DNA of 64,000 nt from Bacteroidota bacterium (GCA_018267655.1 JAFDYB010000086.1:1-64000); one strand, 5' to 3'. Counted from the first letter of the stretch, positions 27,100-37,618 are shown. Made by a program: numbers and translations. The notes: generated by a model not told the origin, from the letters alone.

Positions 27100-27247
27100 A
27101 CTTTATTTTTCGTAAAATTATAAAAAATATATACCTCAGCAAATATTTACAATAATATAAATGCTAAAAAACTACCTCTTAATTTTTAAAAGATTATTCA
27201 AAAAAAAATTAAAAAATTATTTTTTACAGCTTTACAAGTAAATACTA

Positions 27248-27255
27248 TACATTTG
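27248..27255 (+). promoter_or_regulatory. Possible -7 element overlapping the lnt start
   Basis: TACATTTG matches TAnnTTTG and contains the TTG (27253) proposed as the lnt start. If it is the real promoter, translation must begin downstream, for example at GTG 27268. Confidence 0.35.
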
Positions 27256-28872
27256 AAATTATTTTTTGTGAATCAAATTAAGTTTAATAATTTTTTTTTA
27301 AGCGTTTTAAGTGGACTGATATTAAGTTTAAGTTGGTATTTTAAACTAAGTATCTTAGCTTTTATTGGCTTTGTGCCATTACTCATAATTGAACATCAAT
27401 TATCATTATCCAACAAAAAAATTTCGGCAAAACTTTTTTTATATAGTTACATTACATTTTTAATATGGAATTTAGGTGTAACGTGGTGGGTTTACAACGC
27501 TAGTGCAGGTGGAGCGCTAATGGCCTTTTTAGCAAATAGTTTATTAATGAGTTTTGTTTTTACTATTTACGCATGGATAAAAAACAAAGTAAACTCTAAC
27601 TACTCATTTTTTTTACTTATCCCTATATGGATTGCTTGGGAGCATTTACACACGCTTTGGGACTTATCATGGACGTGGCTTAGTTTAGGAAATGTATTTG
27701 CATTTAATCATAATTGGGTTCAATGGTATGAATACACAGGTGCATCTGGAGGCACTTTATGGATTTTACTTGTTAATTGTTTTATTTTTAATTCTTTAAA
27801 AAACTCTCGTTTAAAGCATATTAAAGCCATTTTTGTTGTATTGCTTTTAATTACAATACCAATCATTTGCTCTTATTTAATTTTAAACTTTAAAACAAAA
27901 AATACCCAAAAGCGAGAGTCAATCAATTGTGTTGTTGTGCAACCTAACATTGACCCATACAATGTTAAATTTAATGTTGGATTTGATGAAATGTTTAAAA
28001 ACCTACTGCTTCAAATCAAAAACAAAATTAACTCAAATACACAATTTTTAATTTTACCAGAAACCTATATTACAAATAATATAAACGAAAATGCAATTGC
28101 AAATAACGAAGCATTAAAACTTTTTTCTGATTCCATTGAAAAAAAATTTCCAAATTTGATAATTATTACCGGAGCAAGTTCGTATCTCTTTTATCCTAAC
28201 GCTAACGATATTACAGCTACTGCAAGTAAAGATTTTCAAAGCAATTTATTTTACGATAGTTTTAATACTGCTTTACAATTGTATAACAATAAAATCGAAA
28301 AATATCATAAATCAAAACTTGTTCCGGGGGTTGAGCGCATGCCTTTTCCTGCTTTACTTAAACCACTAGAGGGATTAGCAATAAAAATGGGTGGCACATT
28401 TGGAAGCTTAGGTACACAAAAAAACAGAAGTGTTTTTACTAACACATTAAACAAAGCAATTGTTGCACCTATAATTTGCTATGAGAGTATTTATGGTGAT
28501 TATGTAAGTGAATATGTTAGGTTAGGTGCTAATTGCCTATTTATTATAACTAACGATGGTTGGTGGGGTAATACTCCCGGCTATATACAACATTTAAATT
28601 ATGCTCGCTTAAGGGCTATTGAATCACGCAGAGCCATTGCAAGAAGCGCTAACACCGGTGTAAGCTGTTTTATTGATGAATACGGTAACATTTCTGATGC
28701 ACAGCCTTGGTGGAAGGAAAGTGTTATTCAAAAAAATATTTTTCTAAATAATAGTTTAACTTTTTTCTGCCGTTTTGGCGATGTAATTTCATATACATCT
28801 GTATTAGTTACATTATTGTTGGTATTATTCAGAGCATATTTATTTGCATCACGTAATCATAAAAAAAATTAA
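27253..28872 (+). CDS. lnt: Apolipoprotein N-acyltransferase
   Basis: Lnt transfers the third acyl chain to the N-terminal Cys of lipoproteins at the inner membrane. The 539 residues hold an N-terminal block of about six membrane segments, then a CN-hydrolase domain (about 225-500), then a last membrane segment. The catalytic triad is visible: E near 272 (LPETYI), K near 353 (HKSKLVPGVE) and C near 409 (IICYES). NDGWWG and HLNYARLRAIESRR are typical of Lnt. The start is TTG at 27253 or possibly GTG at 27268, because the TTG overlaps a promoter-like TACATTTG. mqnA follows without a gap. Confidence 0.93.
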   Translation: MKLFFVNQIKFNNFFLSVLSGLILSLSWYFKLSILAFIGFVPLLIIEHQLSLSNKKISAKLFLYSYITFLIWNLGVTWWVYNASAGGALMAFLANSLLMSFVFTIYAWIKNKVNSNYSFFLLIPIWIAWEHLHTLWDLSWTWLSLGNVFAFNHNWVQWYEYTGASGGTLWILLVNCFIFNSLKNSRLKHIKAIFVVLLLITIPIICSYLILNFKTKNTQKRESINCVVVQPNIDPYNVKFNVGFDEMFKNLLLQIKNKINSNTQFLILPETYITNNINENAIANNEALKLFSDSIEKKFPNLIIITGASSYLFYPNANDITATASKDFQSNLFYDSFNTALQLYNNKIEKYHKSKLVPGVERMPFPALLKPLEGLAIKMGGTFGSLGTQKNRSVFTNTLNKAIVAPIICYESIYGDYVSEYVRLGANCLFIITNDGWWGNTPGYIQHLNYARLRAIESRRAIARSANTGVSCFIDEYGNISDAQPWWKESVIQKNIFLNNSLTFFCRFGDVISYTSVLVTLLLVLFRAYLFASRNHKKN

Positions 28873-29619
28873 ATGTATAAAGTTTCAATTGTAAATTATA
28901 CAAACACTCTTCCATTTAAGTGGGCCTTAAAAAAAAGTAGTTTTATTAACTCATTTGATTTACAGGAAGATATACCTAGTATTTGTGCACAAAAATTAAA
29001 GTATAACCAAGTTGATTTAGCTTTAGTTCCGGTGGCCTTAATTAATGAGCTTTCTGAATATTATATTTATACAGACTATTGCATAGGCGCCAATGCTAAG
29101 GTTGATAGTGTAAAATTATACAGTACCATTGAGTTAAACAAAATTAAAACTATCACGCTTGATTATCAATCAAAAACATCTGTGGCTTTAGCAAAAATAT
29201 TATGCAAGTTCCATTGGAATATTTCTCCCACTTTTTTAGATGCTTTACCGGGTTTCGAAAAAAACATTACTGTGCCTAATGCCGCAGTTGTTATAGGAGA
29301 CAGAACATTTGCAATGAACGGGAATTTTAAGTATGAATTTGATTTAGCTGAGGCATGGTATGAAATGACAAAAATGCCTTTTACTTTTGCTGCATGGGTT
29401 AGTACCAAACCTTTAAATCTTGATTTTATTTCTCAATTTAATTCTATACTTGAAGAGGGGGTAAAAAACATTGAAACTGCTGTTAATGATTCTGAAAAAG
29501 AATTAATAATTTCAAAAGTAGTTGCCCTAAATTATTTACAAAATCGAATTGATTTACGCTTAACCAAGGATAAAAAAGAAGCCATAAATCTGTTTTTAAG
29601 TTATTTAAAACAAATTTAA
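28873..29619 (+). CDS. mqnA: Chorismate dehydratase, futalosine menaquinone pathway
   Basis: MqnA dehydrates chorismate to 3-enolpyruvylbenzoate, the first committed step of the futalosine route to menaquinone. The 248 residues match the usual length. Family signs are the opening VSIVNYTNTLPFKWAL, the substrate region DLALVPVALINEL, LDYQSKTSVALAKIL and AVVIGDRTF, in a periplasmic-binding-protein-like fold. It abuts the lnt stop and is probably co-transcribed with it. It converges on the sortase-like gene with a 1-bp gap. Other mqn genes are not in the window. Confidence 0.9.
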   Translation: MYKVSIVNYTNTLPFKWALKKSSFINSFDLQEDIPSICAQKLKYNQVDLALVPVALINELSEYYIYTDYCIGANAKVDSVKLYSTIELNKIKTITLDYQSKTSVALAKILCKFHWNISPTFLDALPGFEKNITVPNAAVVIGDRTFAMNGNFKYEFDLAEAWYEMTKMPFTFAAWVSTKPLNLDFISQFNSILEEGVKNIETAVNDSEKELIISKVVALNYLQNRIDLRLTKDKKEAINLFLSYLKQI

Positions 29620-29620
29620 G

Positions 29621-32600
29621 CTATCTCATCAACACCATTTTTCCAAAATCTTTTACAAAATATTTATCTGCGCTTGTTGAGGCGTGGTCTATATTTTGGC
29701 CATTTAGTTTAGTTGTTATTTTATACAAATAAACGCCGTTTGCTAACCTGTCACCATACATATCCCGCCCGTCCCAAGCATAATCAGTTATATTTCTTCC
29801 AATGTGTAAATGTCCCAATTCTTCGCGCATAATTTCTTTTACAACTTTACCGGTTATTGTCATAATTTGAATACTAAAAACCTCGGGCACATCGCTCCCG
29901 GTAATAGTAAACACAAAATGAGTACTCGTAGTAAAAGGGTTCGGGTAATTTAAAATATTAGTTATTGTAGGTTTATTAACTATTTCAAATTGCACTTGAT
30001 AAGTGTTAATTGTGCCTCTGTTATTGCTTCTATCTCTTGATTGTACGTTAAATGTGTATCTACCATCTTGTAATAAGCTTGGGTTGTATAAAATTGAACA
30101 GCTGTTTTTTGGTAAACTGGCCGGTGTAAAAATTAGCCCATTTGCAAAATAAACTCTTTGAGGAATGCTTTGATTAGGATATAAGAGTGTAACTGTAAAT
30201 GCCGATGTGTCATTTAATGCTAAAAATTGATTTTCATCTTTTAGAGTTACTAAAATATTGGGCTTTGCAGAAACAATGTCGCCGTTTAATATACGCACGC
30301 CATCAAATGTTACGTCAATTAATGGATTAGTTACATCTTTATTAACTTGAAATGGATATCGCCCAATGTTATTAAACTGATATTGCTCGTTTTGATATTT
30401 TGAATTTGAAATAGGGTTCACATAAATCCATAAGGCATTATTCCCTGCGAGTTGGTACGAGTTTAATTTAAGCGTATCCACAATTACTTGCCCGGGGGCA
30501 AATGGCGGAACCTTCATTTTTTGAGGAAGATATCTAGTGTTTTTACTTGCATCTTCAATCCAATAAGTAATAACCAAACTATCATTAAATGGCACGTATC
30601 CTATGTTTTGAATAGGAAAACGAAATGAAACATTATCACCCTCTTGCAATGTATCATTAATAGTTGAAAATCCTTTTAAAGGGTTAATGGCACACTCCGG
30701 GGCTTCGCTATAAAGCACTTGCCAACGTTTTAGCTGCGGTGAAGTATGATACACGTTATCTTTCATAAAGGCAATTAATTTTATATATGGATAAACTGTT
30801 GCGTTTACATAATTACTCAAGTCTTGAACATCAAGACTGTCCTTACTAAATGTTGCCACAGTATCTGTTTGTCCATTCATTTTAATGCCTAATACTTTTA
30901 ATACCGTTGTATCTCCGGCACCCACATCTATGCTTTGAACTCGCCAATGCAAACTTCCCCAATTAAAGGCGGGGCCAATTTGAGAACTTGCTATGTAACC
31001 CGAATTCCAACGGGTTGTAATACTGTCTTTCAATTGTATTACAGAGTTTTGATATTTTCCATACACTTCGTTGCCATTTCCAAAACCCATTCCCTTTTTT
31101 CCGAATAAGATATACGGCACTGTATCAGATAAGTATCTAATTTGTTTTGCACCAATTGATTCAAAATTTGAATACAATGAATTAGAATAAGTATTCATTT
31201 GAGCGTAATGAGGGGTAAGTTTACCAACAGTGTAAGCAAGCACGTATGTGTTAGGTGGTATAGATGTTAAAAAATTATCGAGCGAATTTTGCCAATTACT
31301 AAGCCCACAATAATTTGAATTACCAAACGAATAGGCATATATGTTTTGATTTATATCTCCGCATATACAATTATTATAAGGCCCCGGTGTTACGCCGGCA
31401 ATTGGTGAAATAACATTGCTTACAGCACCACTAATCGAATCAAATAGCGCAATACTCCAACCATCTGGGGCACAACCCCAATTGGTTAAATTCATGCTAT
31501 TGTATGAAAAGCCAATTGAAACAGGTGCAATAAATGGTGAAATTCCATTTTTACAAGCAATACCAATTTTATTATTTTTAAAATTAAAATTTCGCGCAGT
31601 GTAATTATAGTTTACAAATTGATACCCATCGTTTTTAAATTGATGAAAATGCGCTTGCCCCCAGCCTCTTTGCGTATTTATGGTTTGAAATGAGCTTTGC
31701 CGCCAATTAAAATTAATTAATGGCGAAAGACTGTCGCGGCTTGCTCGCCAAAAATAAACAGTACTGTCTTTAAATGGTAAATTAACTGACCACTCTATAA
31801 CACCTCCTTTGCTGGTAATAACAGTAGTTTGAATTGGTGCTAAAAATTTGTCGCATGTATCAAGTTGCAAACGATAAATTGTTTGTGGCGCAAATGGGTT
31901 GCTTGTACTCGCTTTTAATGTTAGTGTATTTGTTTTTTGTACTACAGCAAATTGATAGGGGTAAACAGGAATTATATCTCCACCGTTTATAAATACATCA
32001 AGTGGCCCCACCGTGTTATTTGATTTTGTTACTTCAGTTACAGCACTATAATAATCAACTTTAATCTTAAACTTATTTAAACCAATACCTCTGGAAAAAT
32101 CAGTAGGCATATAAAATTTTAAACTGTCATAGTAATATGGACCATGAAATTTTTTTAAAATGAGTGTTGAATCTCCATTCGCATAAGTTCGCTCAATACC
32201 AACGTAAAAAGTATCGTTACGGGCTCTCCCTAAATTTGATATATAAATAAAAACACCTATCGAATCTGTATATTTTTTAGTATCAAATCCAACAGAATTA
32301 TTACTAATTGCATAATCGGGCAACATCCCTAAACTTACTTTTACCGCAGGATCAGCATTTAGCGCCATATCTAAGGCTGTAAATTTTGTAATAGAATCTT
32401 GTACTAAAGTTGAACGGTAACAAGCTTCTTTAGTCATGTCACCTAGACCTTGGTTGTATTTTGTTTTACCAAGAGCAGTGTAAAAATTAGTGGTATAATA
32501 ATTAAGTGCGTATGGAAACCCTAAATCAGACGCTGCTAAAAAACCTAAGCTACCTTTTTGATTTGTTAGTACAAAGTTTTCAGAAACAGAACGATTATTA

Positions 32601-34645
32601 AAAATATACATATTGCCTGAATAGCAAGAGTTAGCAATAACCATAGGATATTTCCCTGTATTATTGTACAATGTTGGATCATCAACTGAAATGTCAAACC
32701 CTTGGTCAGAGCCATGTCCAAAAAATGTCATTAATGAACAACCATTATTTATTAAAGTATAAATGCTATCACTTACTACTGTTTGAACAGGAGCTGTTGA
32801 ATTTTTACTAAAAGTGGTAACATTAGCGCCAAAAAGAGTGTCTTTTATAATAGTTGCATAACCGCTCATTAAAAGTTCAAGGTAGTTTGATAGCTGCGGG
32901 GTATCGCCGCCCGGAAAATGCAGTACATTTTTTTTCCAAATAGCCTCCGGGGCACTTTCGTGTTGTTGAATTTTATTAAGGTAAACCATTACATCGTTAT
33001 CGTTTAGTGCAGGCAGTCTTCCAATGGGAATATCAGGGTATAACATGGTTGCAGATGTTGGGGTTAACCCTGCTGTTAATAACACATCGCTGGTTGGCCT
33101 TCCCATAGCAGGGATTAAATTGTCTGCTTGCTTTCCTGCCTCAATGTCTTCCATCTTAATTCCTTTTCCAATTAAGAAAACATATTTTGGAGAAAGAGGC
33201 AAGCTGTCTTTTAGATATTTCACAAAATTTCGAATAGCGGCCGCGTGTTTTCTGTTACCATAAGCAAATTGATGATAAAGCTCTTCTATATTTGCCATCA
33301 CAACGTTGAATGAGCCACCGGCAGAACTTTGGCGATAATTTTTATAAGCCACAGCCCCATTTTTAGTAGCATCGTTATAAATTATAATGTATGGGTTAGT
33401 AATACTACTCGAATTGAAAAATGTAAAGGGTAAAGAATTATTTACTGTTGATAAAGTTGTAACTGAAATAGTTGAAGTTGCGTTATCTTCTGTTGCAATA
33501 ATTAATAACTTTCGGCCACCGGTATTGGGTAAAATAAACTTTAAATTTCCACCTTGTATAATGTTTAGCATTTTATTGCCATTTGTTGGATCGAGTACTG
33601 TTACTTTGCTAAATGCAGTAGGTGGGGCTGAAAATACATAAACACCTTTGCTTGAACTTGTGTTATCATCTGCATAAAATCGGTAAAAATAATGCGCATT
33701 GGCTTTTAAATACGATGGATAAAAATAAGACATGTAATTTATTAATGTAGTATTTGAAAAACTAAATGTTGGATTTGAAACAGATGTTACTTGAATGTTA
33801 GTATTGTTTGCATTTGTAGAGTTTATTGTAAATGTTTTTTTAACAGGAATAAATCCATAAAATAATGTATCGTGTAAGCTAACCCAAGATGATGAACTGT
33901 TGAGATAAGATATAGAAACTTCGTGATCATAAACAGGGCCTGTATTTTCAACGCTCATACCCGAGTAGCTAACGTTTATGTAACAAGGCAAGGGGGAGCT
34001 TGTGTAAGTGTTTAAATTTGAAAAAGGGGTAGTCAATGAGCTGCCTTTATATATTGCATATCCATATCCTTCATTTTGGATATAACGCGGGTCGCGCGCC
34101 CAACTTGCATAAAAGTCACCTTGATTATATGTATTATAAGGCGAGTAAACTTGCTGGTTATACACATATTGTGCCGCACTGTAATTGCTCCAAGTTGTAT
34201 CGGTTTGAAGGGTGTATCTTTTATTTGAAAAAGAGTTATTTAACGTAACATAAGCCCAAACTGTATCATTAAAAATAGGTAAGTAGGGATTTGGTAAATA
34301 TTTTATGCCTGTATAAATCGTTGAGTCGATATTGCAATTTAAGGGGTTTAAATAAACTTCTAAATAATCGCCTGTATTTACTGCACCATCAGCCTCTCCT
34401 TTAATATAAAGGAACTGCTCTTTGCCTGCAAAAAAAACTTGAAAGTTTTTAGGGTTAATTCCACTCAAATTTAACTTTGAAGAGAGTGCTAGTGAATCTA
34501 TGTGATACACTCCTTCTGACGTTACAGGAAACTTATAATATACTTGATTGTAATTTATCCACTGATTGTAATAGTATTGCGCTTTTAGGTTGGTAGCACT
34601 AAATAATATAATTAAAAAAAATATTACTCTTGCTGCATGTCTCAT
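29621..34645 (-). CDS. C25-family T9SS sortase-like protein (PorU2-type)
   Basis: This is a 1,674-residue exported protein, longer than classical PorU sortases (about 1,100-1,300). It has a signal peptide (FFLIILFSATNLKAQ), a gingipain-type C25 domain around residues 440-760 and beta-rich domains after it. It ends in a T9SS-like sorting domain (NYPNPF near 1567, ending KDFGKMVLMR). The catalytic His is in TFFGHGSDQG (near 639) and the Cys in ANSCYSG (near 673). PYVFLIGKG-like and DIPIGRLPA motifs also fit C25. PorU removes sorting domains from T9SS cargo and attaches A-LPS. Length and partner suggest the second, PorU2-like class. Its ATG overlaps the TGA of the PorV-family gene. Confidence 0.85.
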   Translation of the reverse strand: MRHAARVIFFLIILFSATNLKAQYYYNQWINYNQVYYKFPVTSEGVYHIDSLALSSKLNLSGINPKNFQVFFAGKEQFLYIKGEADGAVNTGDYLEVYLNPLNCNIDSTIYTGIKYLPNPYLPIFNDTVWAYVTLNNSFSNKRYTLQTDTTWSNYSAAQYVYNQQVYSPYNTYNQGDFYASWARDPRYIQNEGYGYAIYKGSSLTTPFSNLNTYTSSPLPCYINVSYSGMSVENTGPVYDHEVSISYLNSSSSWVSLHDTLFYGFIPVKKTFTINSTNANNTNIQVTSVSNPTFSFSNTTLINYMSYFYPSYLKANAHYFYRFYADDNTSSSKGVYVFSAPPTAFSKVTVLDPTNGNKMLNIIQGGNLKFILPNTGGRKLLIIATEDNATSTISVTTLSTVNNSLPFTFFNSSSITNPYIIIYNDATKNGAVAYKNYRQSSAGGSFNVVMANIEELYHQFAYGNRKHAAAIRNFVKYLKDSLPLSPKYVFLIGKGIKMEDIEAGKQADNLIPAMGRPTSDVLLTAGLTPTSATMLYPDIPIGRLPALNDNDVMVYLNKIQQHESAPEAIWKKNVLHFPGGDTPQLSNYLELLMSGYATIIKDTLFGANVTTFSKNSTAPVQTVVSDSIYTLINNGCSLMTFFGHGSDQGFDISVDDPTLYNNTGKYPMVIANSCYSGNMYIFNNRSVSENFVLTNQKGSLGFLAASDLGFPYALNYYTTNFYTALGKTKYNQGLGDMTKEACYRSTLVQDSITKFTALDMALNADPAVKVSLGMLPDYAISNNSVGFDTKKYTDSIGVFIYISNLGRARNDTFYVGIERTYANGDSTLILKKFHGPYYYDSLKFYMPTDFSRGIGLNKFKIKVDYYSAVTEVTKSNNTVGPLDVFINGGDIIPVYPYQFAVVQKTNTLTLKASTSNPFAPQTIYRLQLDTCDKFLAPIQTTVITSKGGVIEWSVNLPFKDSTVYFWRASRDSLSPLINFNWRQSSFQTINTQRGWGQAHFHQFKNDGYQFVNYNYTARNFNFKNNKIGIACKNGISPFIAPVSIGFSYNSMNLTNWGCAPDGWSIALFDSISGAVSNVISPIAGVTPGPYNNCICGDINQNIYAYSFGNSNYCGLSNWQNSLDNFLTSIPPNTYVLAYTVGKLTPHYAQMNTYSNSLYSNFESIGAKQIRYLSDTVPYILFGKKGMGFGNGNEVYGKYQNSVIQLKDSITTRWNSGYIASSQIGPAFNWGSLHWRVQSIDVGAGDTTVLKVLGIKMNGQTDTVATFSKDSLDVQDLSNYVNATVYPYIKLIAFMKDNVYHTSPQLKRWQVLYSEAPECAINPLKGFSTINDTLQEGDNVSFRFPIQNIGYVPFNDSLVITYWIEDASKNTRYLPQKMKVPPFAPGQVIVDTLKLNSYQLAGNNALWIYVNPISNSKYQNEQYQFNNIGRYPFQVNKDVTNPLIDVTFDGVRILNGDIVSAKPNILVTLKDENQFLALNDTSAFTVTLLYPNQSIPQRVYFANGLIFTPASLPKNSCSILYNPSLLQDGRYTFNVQSRDRSNNRGTINTYQVQFEIVNKPTITNILNYPNPFTTSTHFVFTITGSDVPEVFSIQIMTITGKVVKEIMREELGHLHIGRNITDYAWDGRDMYGDRLANGVYLYKITTKLNGQNIDHASTSADKYFVKDFGKMVLMR

Positions 34646-35736
34646 TTATTAAACATATTTTTATTCAGGTTAATTTTTAATGAAAATATATTTGAGTACA
34701 AAGCTACTGAGCGATCGCCAATATCAGTAAATGCATAATCTAATCTAAAAATTCTATACTTAACCCCTACGCCAAAATTAGGCTGAAAAGTTGTTATTTG
34801 TTTAACCCCCATGTCATCAAGCTGGCGTTGAATGTTGCCAATACCTCCCCTTAAAAAAACTGTATTTTTATAACCAATTTCGGTGCCAAACGCGGGTTCT
34901 AAACTCCAAATTTTTGATTTAACAACCGTATTTCGCATACCATCAAAAGTGTTAATTAAATTTACTTCTCCTAAAATTGAAATTCTATCACTCCAAAAGT
35001 ACCAAGCTCTGCTTGCACCAATTATTAATTTAGGTGCAGTTACTTCTATACTTGATGTTGGAATTTCATTTCCTGTTTGTTGAAGCACAGCAATATTTCT
35101 TTGACTAAGGCTGTACGACCATGCATTAAACGTTCCAGTAATATCTCTTGCCATTGCTGCAAACTGCCATTTTTTATATTTATACTTTGCACCTACGTCC
35201 ATACCAAAGCCCCATGCGCCACCAAAATCACCTAACTTTCTTCTAATAATTTTAAAATTTGCCCCCATTTCAACACCTTTTAATTGAGGAATAATTCGAG
35301 CATAGCTTAATATTGCAGCAAAATCAACAGCATTAAATGATGAGATATTATTGTAATTTACATTGCCACTGGCATCAACCAAATCAAGCGTGTTGGGAAT
35401 ATTATCAACGCCAAATCTAAGCACAGAAATTGCAGCAACGCTAAGACTATCAATACGTTTACTAATGCCCATGTAATCATATTTTGCAATTCCTGCAAAA
35501 TATTCGGCATGCATTAAACCAACCTCTAAATCATTTTTTTGCTTTAAAAGGCCGGCCGGGTTCCAATACCCCGATTCAACACCTTCAACAGAGGCTATGT
35601 TTGCATTGCTCATGCTTAATGCCCTGGCACCAACTCCTATGTTTAAAAATTCATTGCTATATTTTCTTCCAACTTGCGAAAAAGTATTTGTAACAATTAA
35701 TATAAATAGTGCGCAATATAGTTGTATAAATTTCAT
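34642..35736 (-). CDS. PorV-family T9SS outer-membrane protein (PorV2-like)
   Basis: This is a 364-residue protein of the PorV/PorQ/FadL-like barrel family. It has a signal peptide (ALFILIVTNTFSQ), then the family N-terminus YSNEFLNIGVGARALSMSNA and the conserved YWNPAGLL. A strand-rich barrel ends in GVGVKYRIFRLDYAFTD. PorV shuttles T9SS cargo from the translocon to the PorU sortase. A PorV-type protein overlapping a C25 sortase gene (ATGA) suggests a dedicated pair. The match to the PorV2 subclass is from recalled sequence pattern and not from a search. Confidence 0.88.
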   Translation of the reverse strand: MKFIQLYCALFILIVTNTFSQVGRKYSNEFLNIGVGARALSMSNANIASVEGVESGYWNPAGLLKQKNDLEVGLMHAEYFAGIAKYDYMGISKRIDSLSVAAISVLRFGVDNIPNTLDLVDASGNVNYNNISSFNAVDFAAILSYARIIPQLKGVEMGANFKIIRRKLGDFGGAWGFGMDVGAKYKYKKWQFAAMARDITGTFNAWSYSLSQRNIAVLQQTGNEIPTSSIEVTAPKLIIGASRAWYFWSDRISILGEVNLINTFDGMRNTVVKSKIWSLEPAFGTEIGYKNTVFLRGGIGNIQRQLDDMGVKQITTFQPNFGVGVKYRIFRLDYAFTDIGDRSVALYSNIFSLKINLNKNMFNK

Positions 35737-35860
35737 AGCAAGATGTTAAATTTAGTAAAATCAAATGAATTTTAAGTGTTTAACGTTTAAAAATTTAAAA
35801 TATTGTTAACCCTAATAGTGCAGAATTTATTTAAATACAAGCGTGTTTTTTAATCAACTT

Positions 35861-36592
35861 TTAGCTTTTTAACATACTGCTAAAAACATCACTTTCAAAA
35901 GCTTCTTTAACGGGCAAGCAGTATAATTGATTGTTAAAAAATAAAATGACAAAATCGCTGTATTTTTTTGCAAGTTCAATATCGTGCGTGCTAACAATAA
36001 TGCTTGTATTTTTTTCAATAACCAATTTTTTTAATAACTCAAATAAATTTTCTTTTGCTAAAAAATCAAGGTGGGCACTTGGCTCATCAAGCAAAATAAT
36101 TTCAGTTTGTTGCGCTAAACACTTTGCAATCATTGTTTTTTGAAATATGCCGTCACTTAACTCACTTAAATTTTTATTTTTAAATTTTTCTAAACCACAC
36201 TCAATTATGGCATTATTTATTATTTCTAAATGTTGCGTTGTTAGTTTGTTAAACACATTAGAGTTTGGGAGACAGCCAAGTGCAATGGTTTCAAAGCAAT
36301 TTAAGTTAAATCCAAAAAACCGTTCAGTAAATACAGTGCTAATTTTTTGAGCTAACTTATTTTTGCTAATCATGCTTAAGCATTCATTTTCAATATAAAT
36401 ATTGCCGCTAATTAATGGGATTAATCCTGCTAAAGTTTTTAAAAAAGTTGACTTTCCACTTCCATTAAGCCCAATTAAACTAATTATTTTATTTTTTTGC
36501 AGTGCTATATTAGGCACTTGAAGAATTATGTTTTGAAGTTTTGCTTGGTAACCAAACACAGCATTTTCAATTTTAATAATGTGCTTTACCAT
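35861..36592 (-). CDS. ABC transporter ATP-binding protein, FecE/BtuD type
   Basis: This 243-residue ATPase would power uptake of a siderophore, heme or cobalamin with the adjacent FecCD permease. Walker A is GLNGSGKST (41-49), the signature is LSDGIFQK (a variant of LSGGQ) and Walker B plus the switch is IILLDEPSAHLD, with the H-loop in STHD. The ATG at 36592 overlaps the permease stop by 7 bp and gives a normal N-terminus. A start at 36640 would overlap by 55 bp and is less likely. No substrate-binding protein or TonB receptor is adjacent. Confidence 0.9.
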   Translation of the reverse strand: MVKHIIKIENAVFGYQAKLQNIILQVPNIALQKNKIISLIGLNGSGKSTFLKTLAGLIPLISGNIYIENECLSMISKNKLAQKISTVFTERFFGFNLNCFETIALGCLPNSNVFNKLTTQHLEIINNAIIECGLEKFKNKNLSELSDGIFQKTMIAKCLAQQTEIILLDEPSAHLDFLAKENLFELLKKLVIEKNTSIIVSTHDIELAKKYSDFVILFFNNQLYCLPVKEAFESDVFSSMLKS

Positions 36593-37572
36593 TGCTTTTG
36601 CTTTAAGAGTAAAAATAACACTAATGGCGCCCCCATGCATGTTGTAATAGCGTTGATAGGTAAATTGCCTGTGCCTGAAATATTATAACATAACGTATCG
36701 GCTACTACTAACACAACGGCACCTAAAATTAAACAAGCAAATAGTTGAAATTGTATGCGCGATGTTTTTAGTATTAAACGGGCTAATATTGGAACTGAAA
36801 TGCCAACAAAGGCAATAGGACCGCAATAGGCAGTAATTAAACCGGTAAAAGCCGACGAAATTACAATTAAATAAAATCTAACTTTTTTATAATTAATGCC
36901 TAAGCCTTCAGCATAACTTTCTCCTAAAAGAAAGGCATTTAAAGGTTTTATCATTAGCAGTGAAAGTATTACAAGCATAAAAAAAACAGGCAATATAATT
37001 TTTAAATCAGTTATGGTTGTGTTGCTTAGCGAGCCCATACCCCAAGTAGAAAAGGTTTTAAGGTTTGCTGCGCTTGCATAAAATTCAAAAACACCCTGAA
37101 TTGCTGAACATAATTGCCCAATTATTAAGCCGGCTAATAGTAGCACAACATTACTATTTATTTTTTTTGCAAAAGTTAAAATAAAAAATGTTACAACTAG
37201 TGCGCCACTAATGCTCGAAATAACTGTAATACTTTCGCTTATAAAAAAATACTGTGGGGCAATGGTAAAATTTGTTATCAACATTGTAAATGCAACACCA
37301 AGTGAGGCTCCAGATGAAATGCCTAAAACATAAGGGCCGGCAAGTGGGTTTCGAAAAATAATTTGCAAAAACAAACCCGAAACAGAAAGCGCAGCCCCCG
37401 CGATTATTGCAATTATTAGCTTTGGGAGGCGTATTTGATAAAAAACAAAGTTTTCGCTTTTAAAGTCGAATAACTGCAAAGGCTTACTTCCTGCAAATAC
37501 TAAATTGAAAATCGAAAATGCAAAGAGTGCAAGTAAAAAAATAAAAAGTATTACCTTATAGTGCTTATTCAA
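36586..37572 (-). CDS. FecCD-type ABC permease (iron-siderophore/heme/B12)
   Basis: This is a 328-residue inner-membrane permease of the FecCD/BtuC family with about nine to ten membrane segments. Family motifs are QIRLPKLIIAIIAGAALSVSG, the coupling region FRNPLAGPYVLGISSGASLG, and CGPIAFVGISVPILAR followed by R near 280. It pairs with the overlapping ATPase gene. The start is a TTG at 37572, with no ATG nearby in frame. The substrate is unknown. With the ExbBD-TonB operon 3 kb away, the cell can also energise outer-membrane uptake. Confidence 0.92.
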   Translation of the reverse strand: MNKHYKVILFIFLLALFAFSIFNLVFAGSKPLQLFDFKSENFVFYQIRLPKLIIAIIAGAALSVSGLFLQIIFRNPLAGPYVLGISSGASLGVAFTMLITNFTIAPQYFFISESITVISSISGALVVTFFILTFAKKINSNVVLLLAGLIIGQLCSAIQGVFEFYASAANLKTFSTWGMGSLSNTTITDLKIILPVFFMLVILSLLMIKPLNAFLLGESYAEGLGINYKKVRFYLIVISSAFTGLITAYCGPIAFVGISVPILARLILKTSRIQFQLFACLILGAVVLVVADTLCYNISGTGNLPINAITTCMGAPLVLFLLLKQKQW

Positions 37573-37618
37573 ATCAAAAATATAAAATAGAATTTACTCA
37601 AAAGTAATTTAATTTCTA

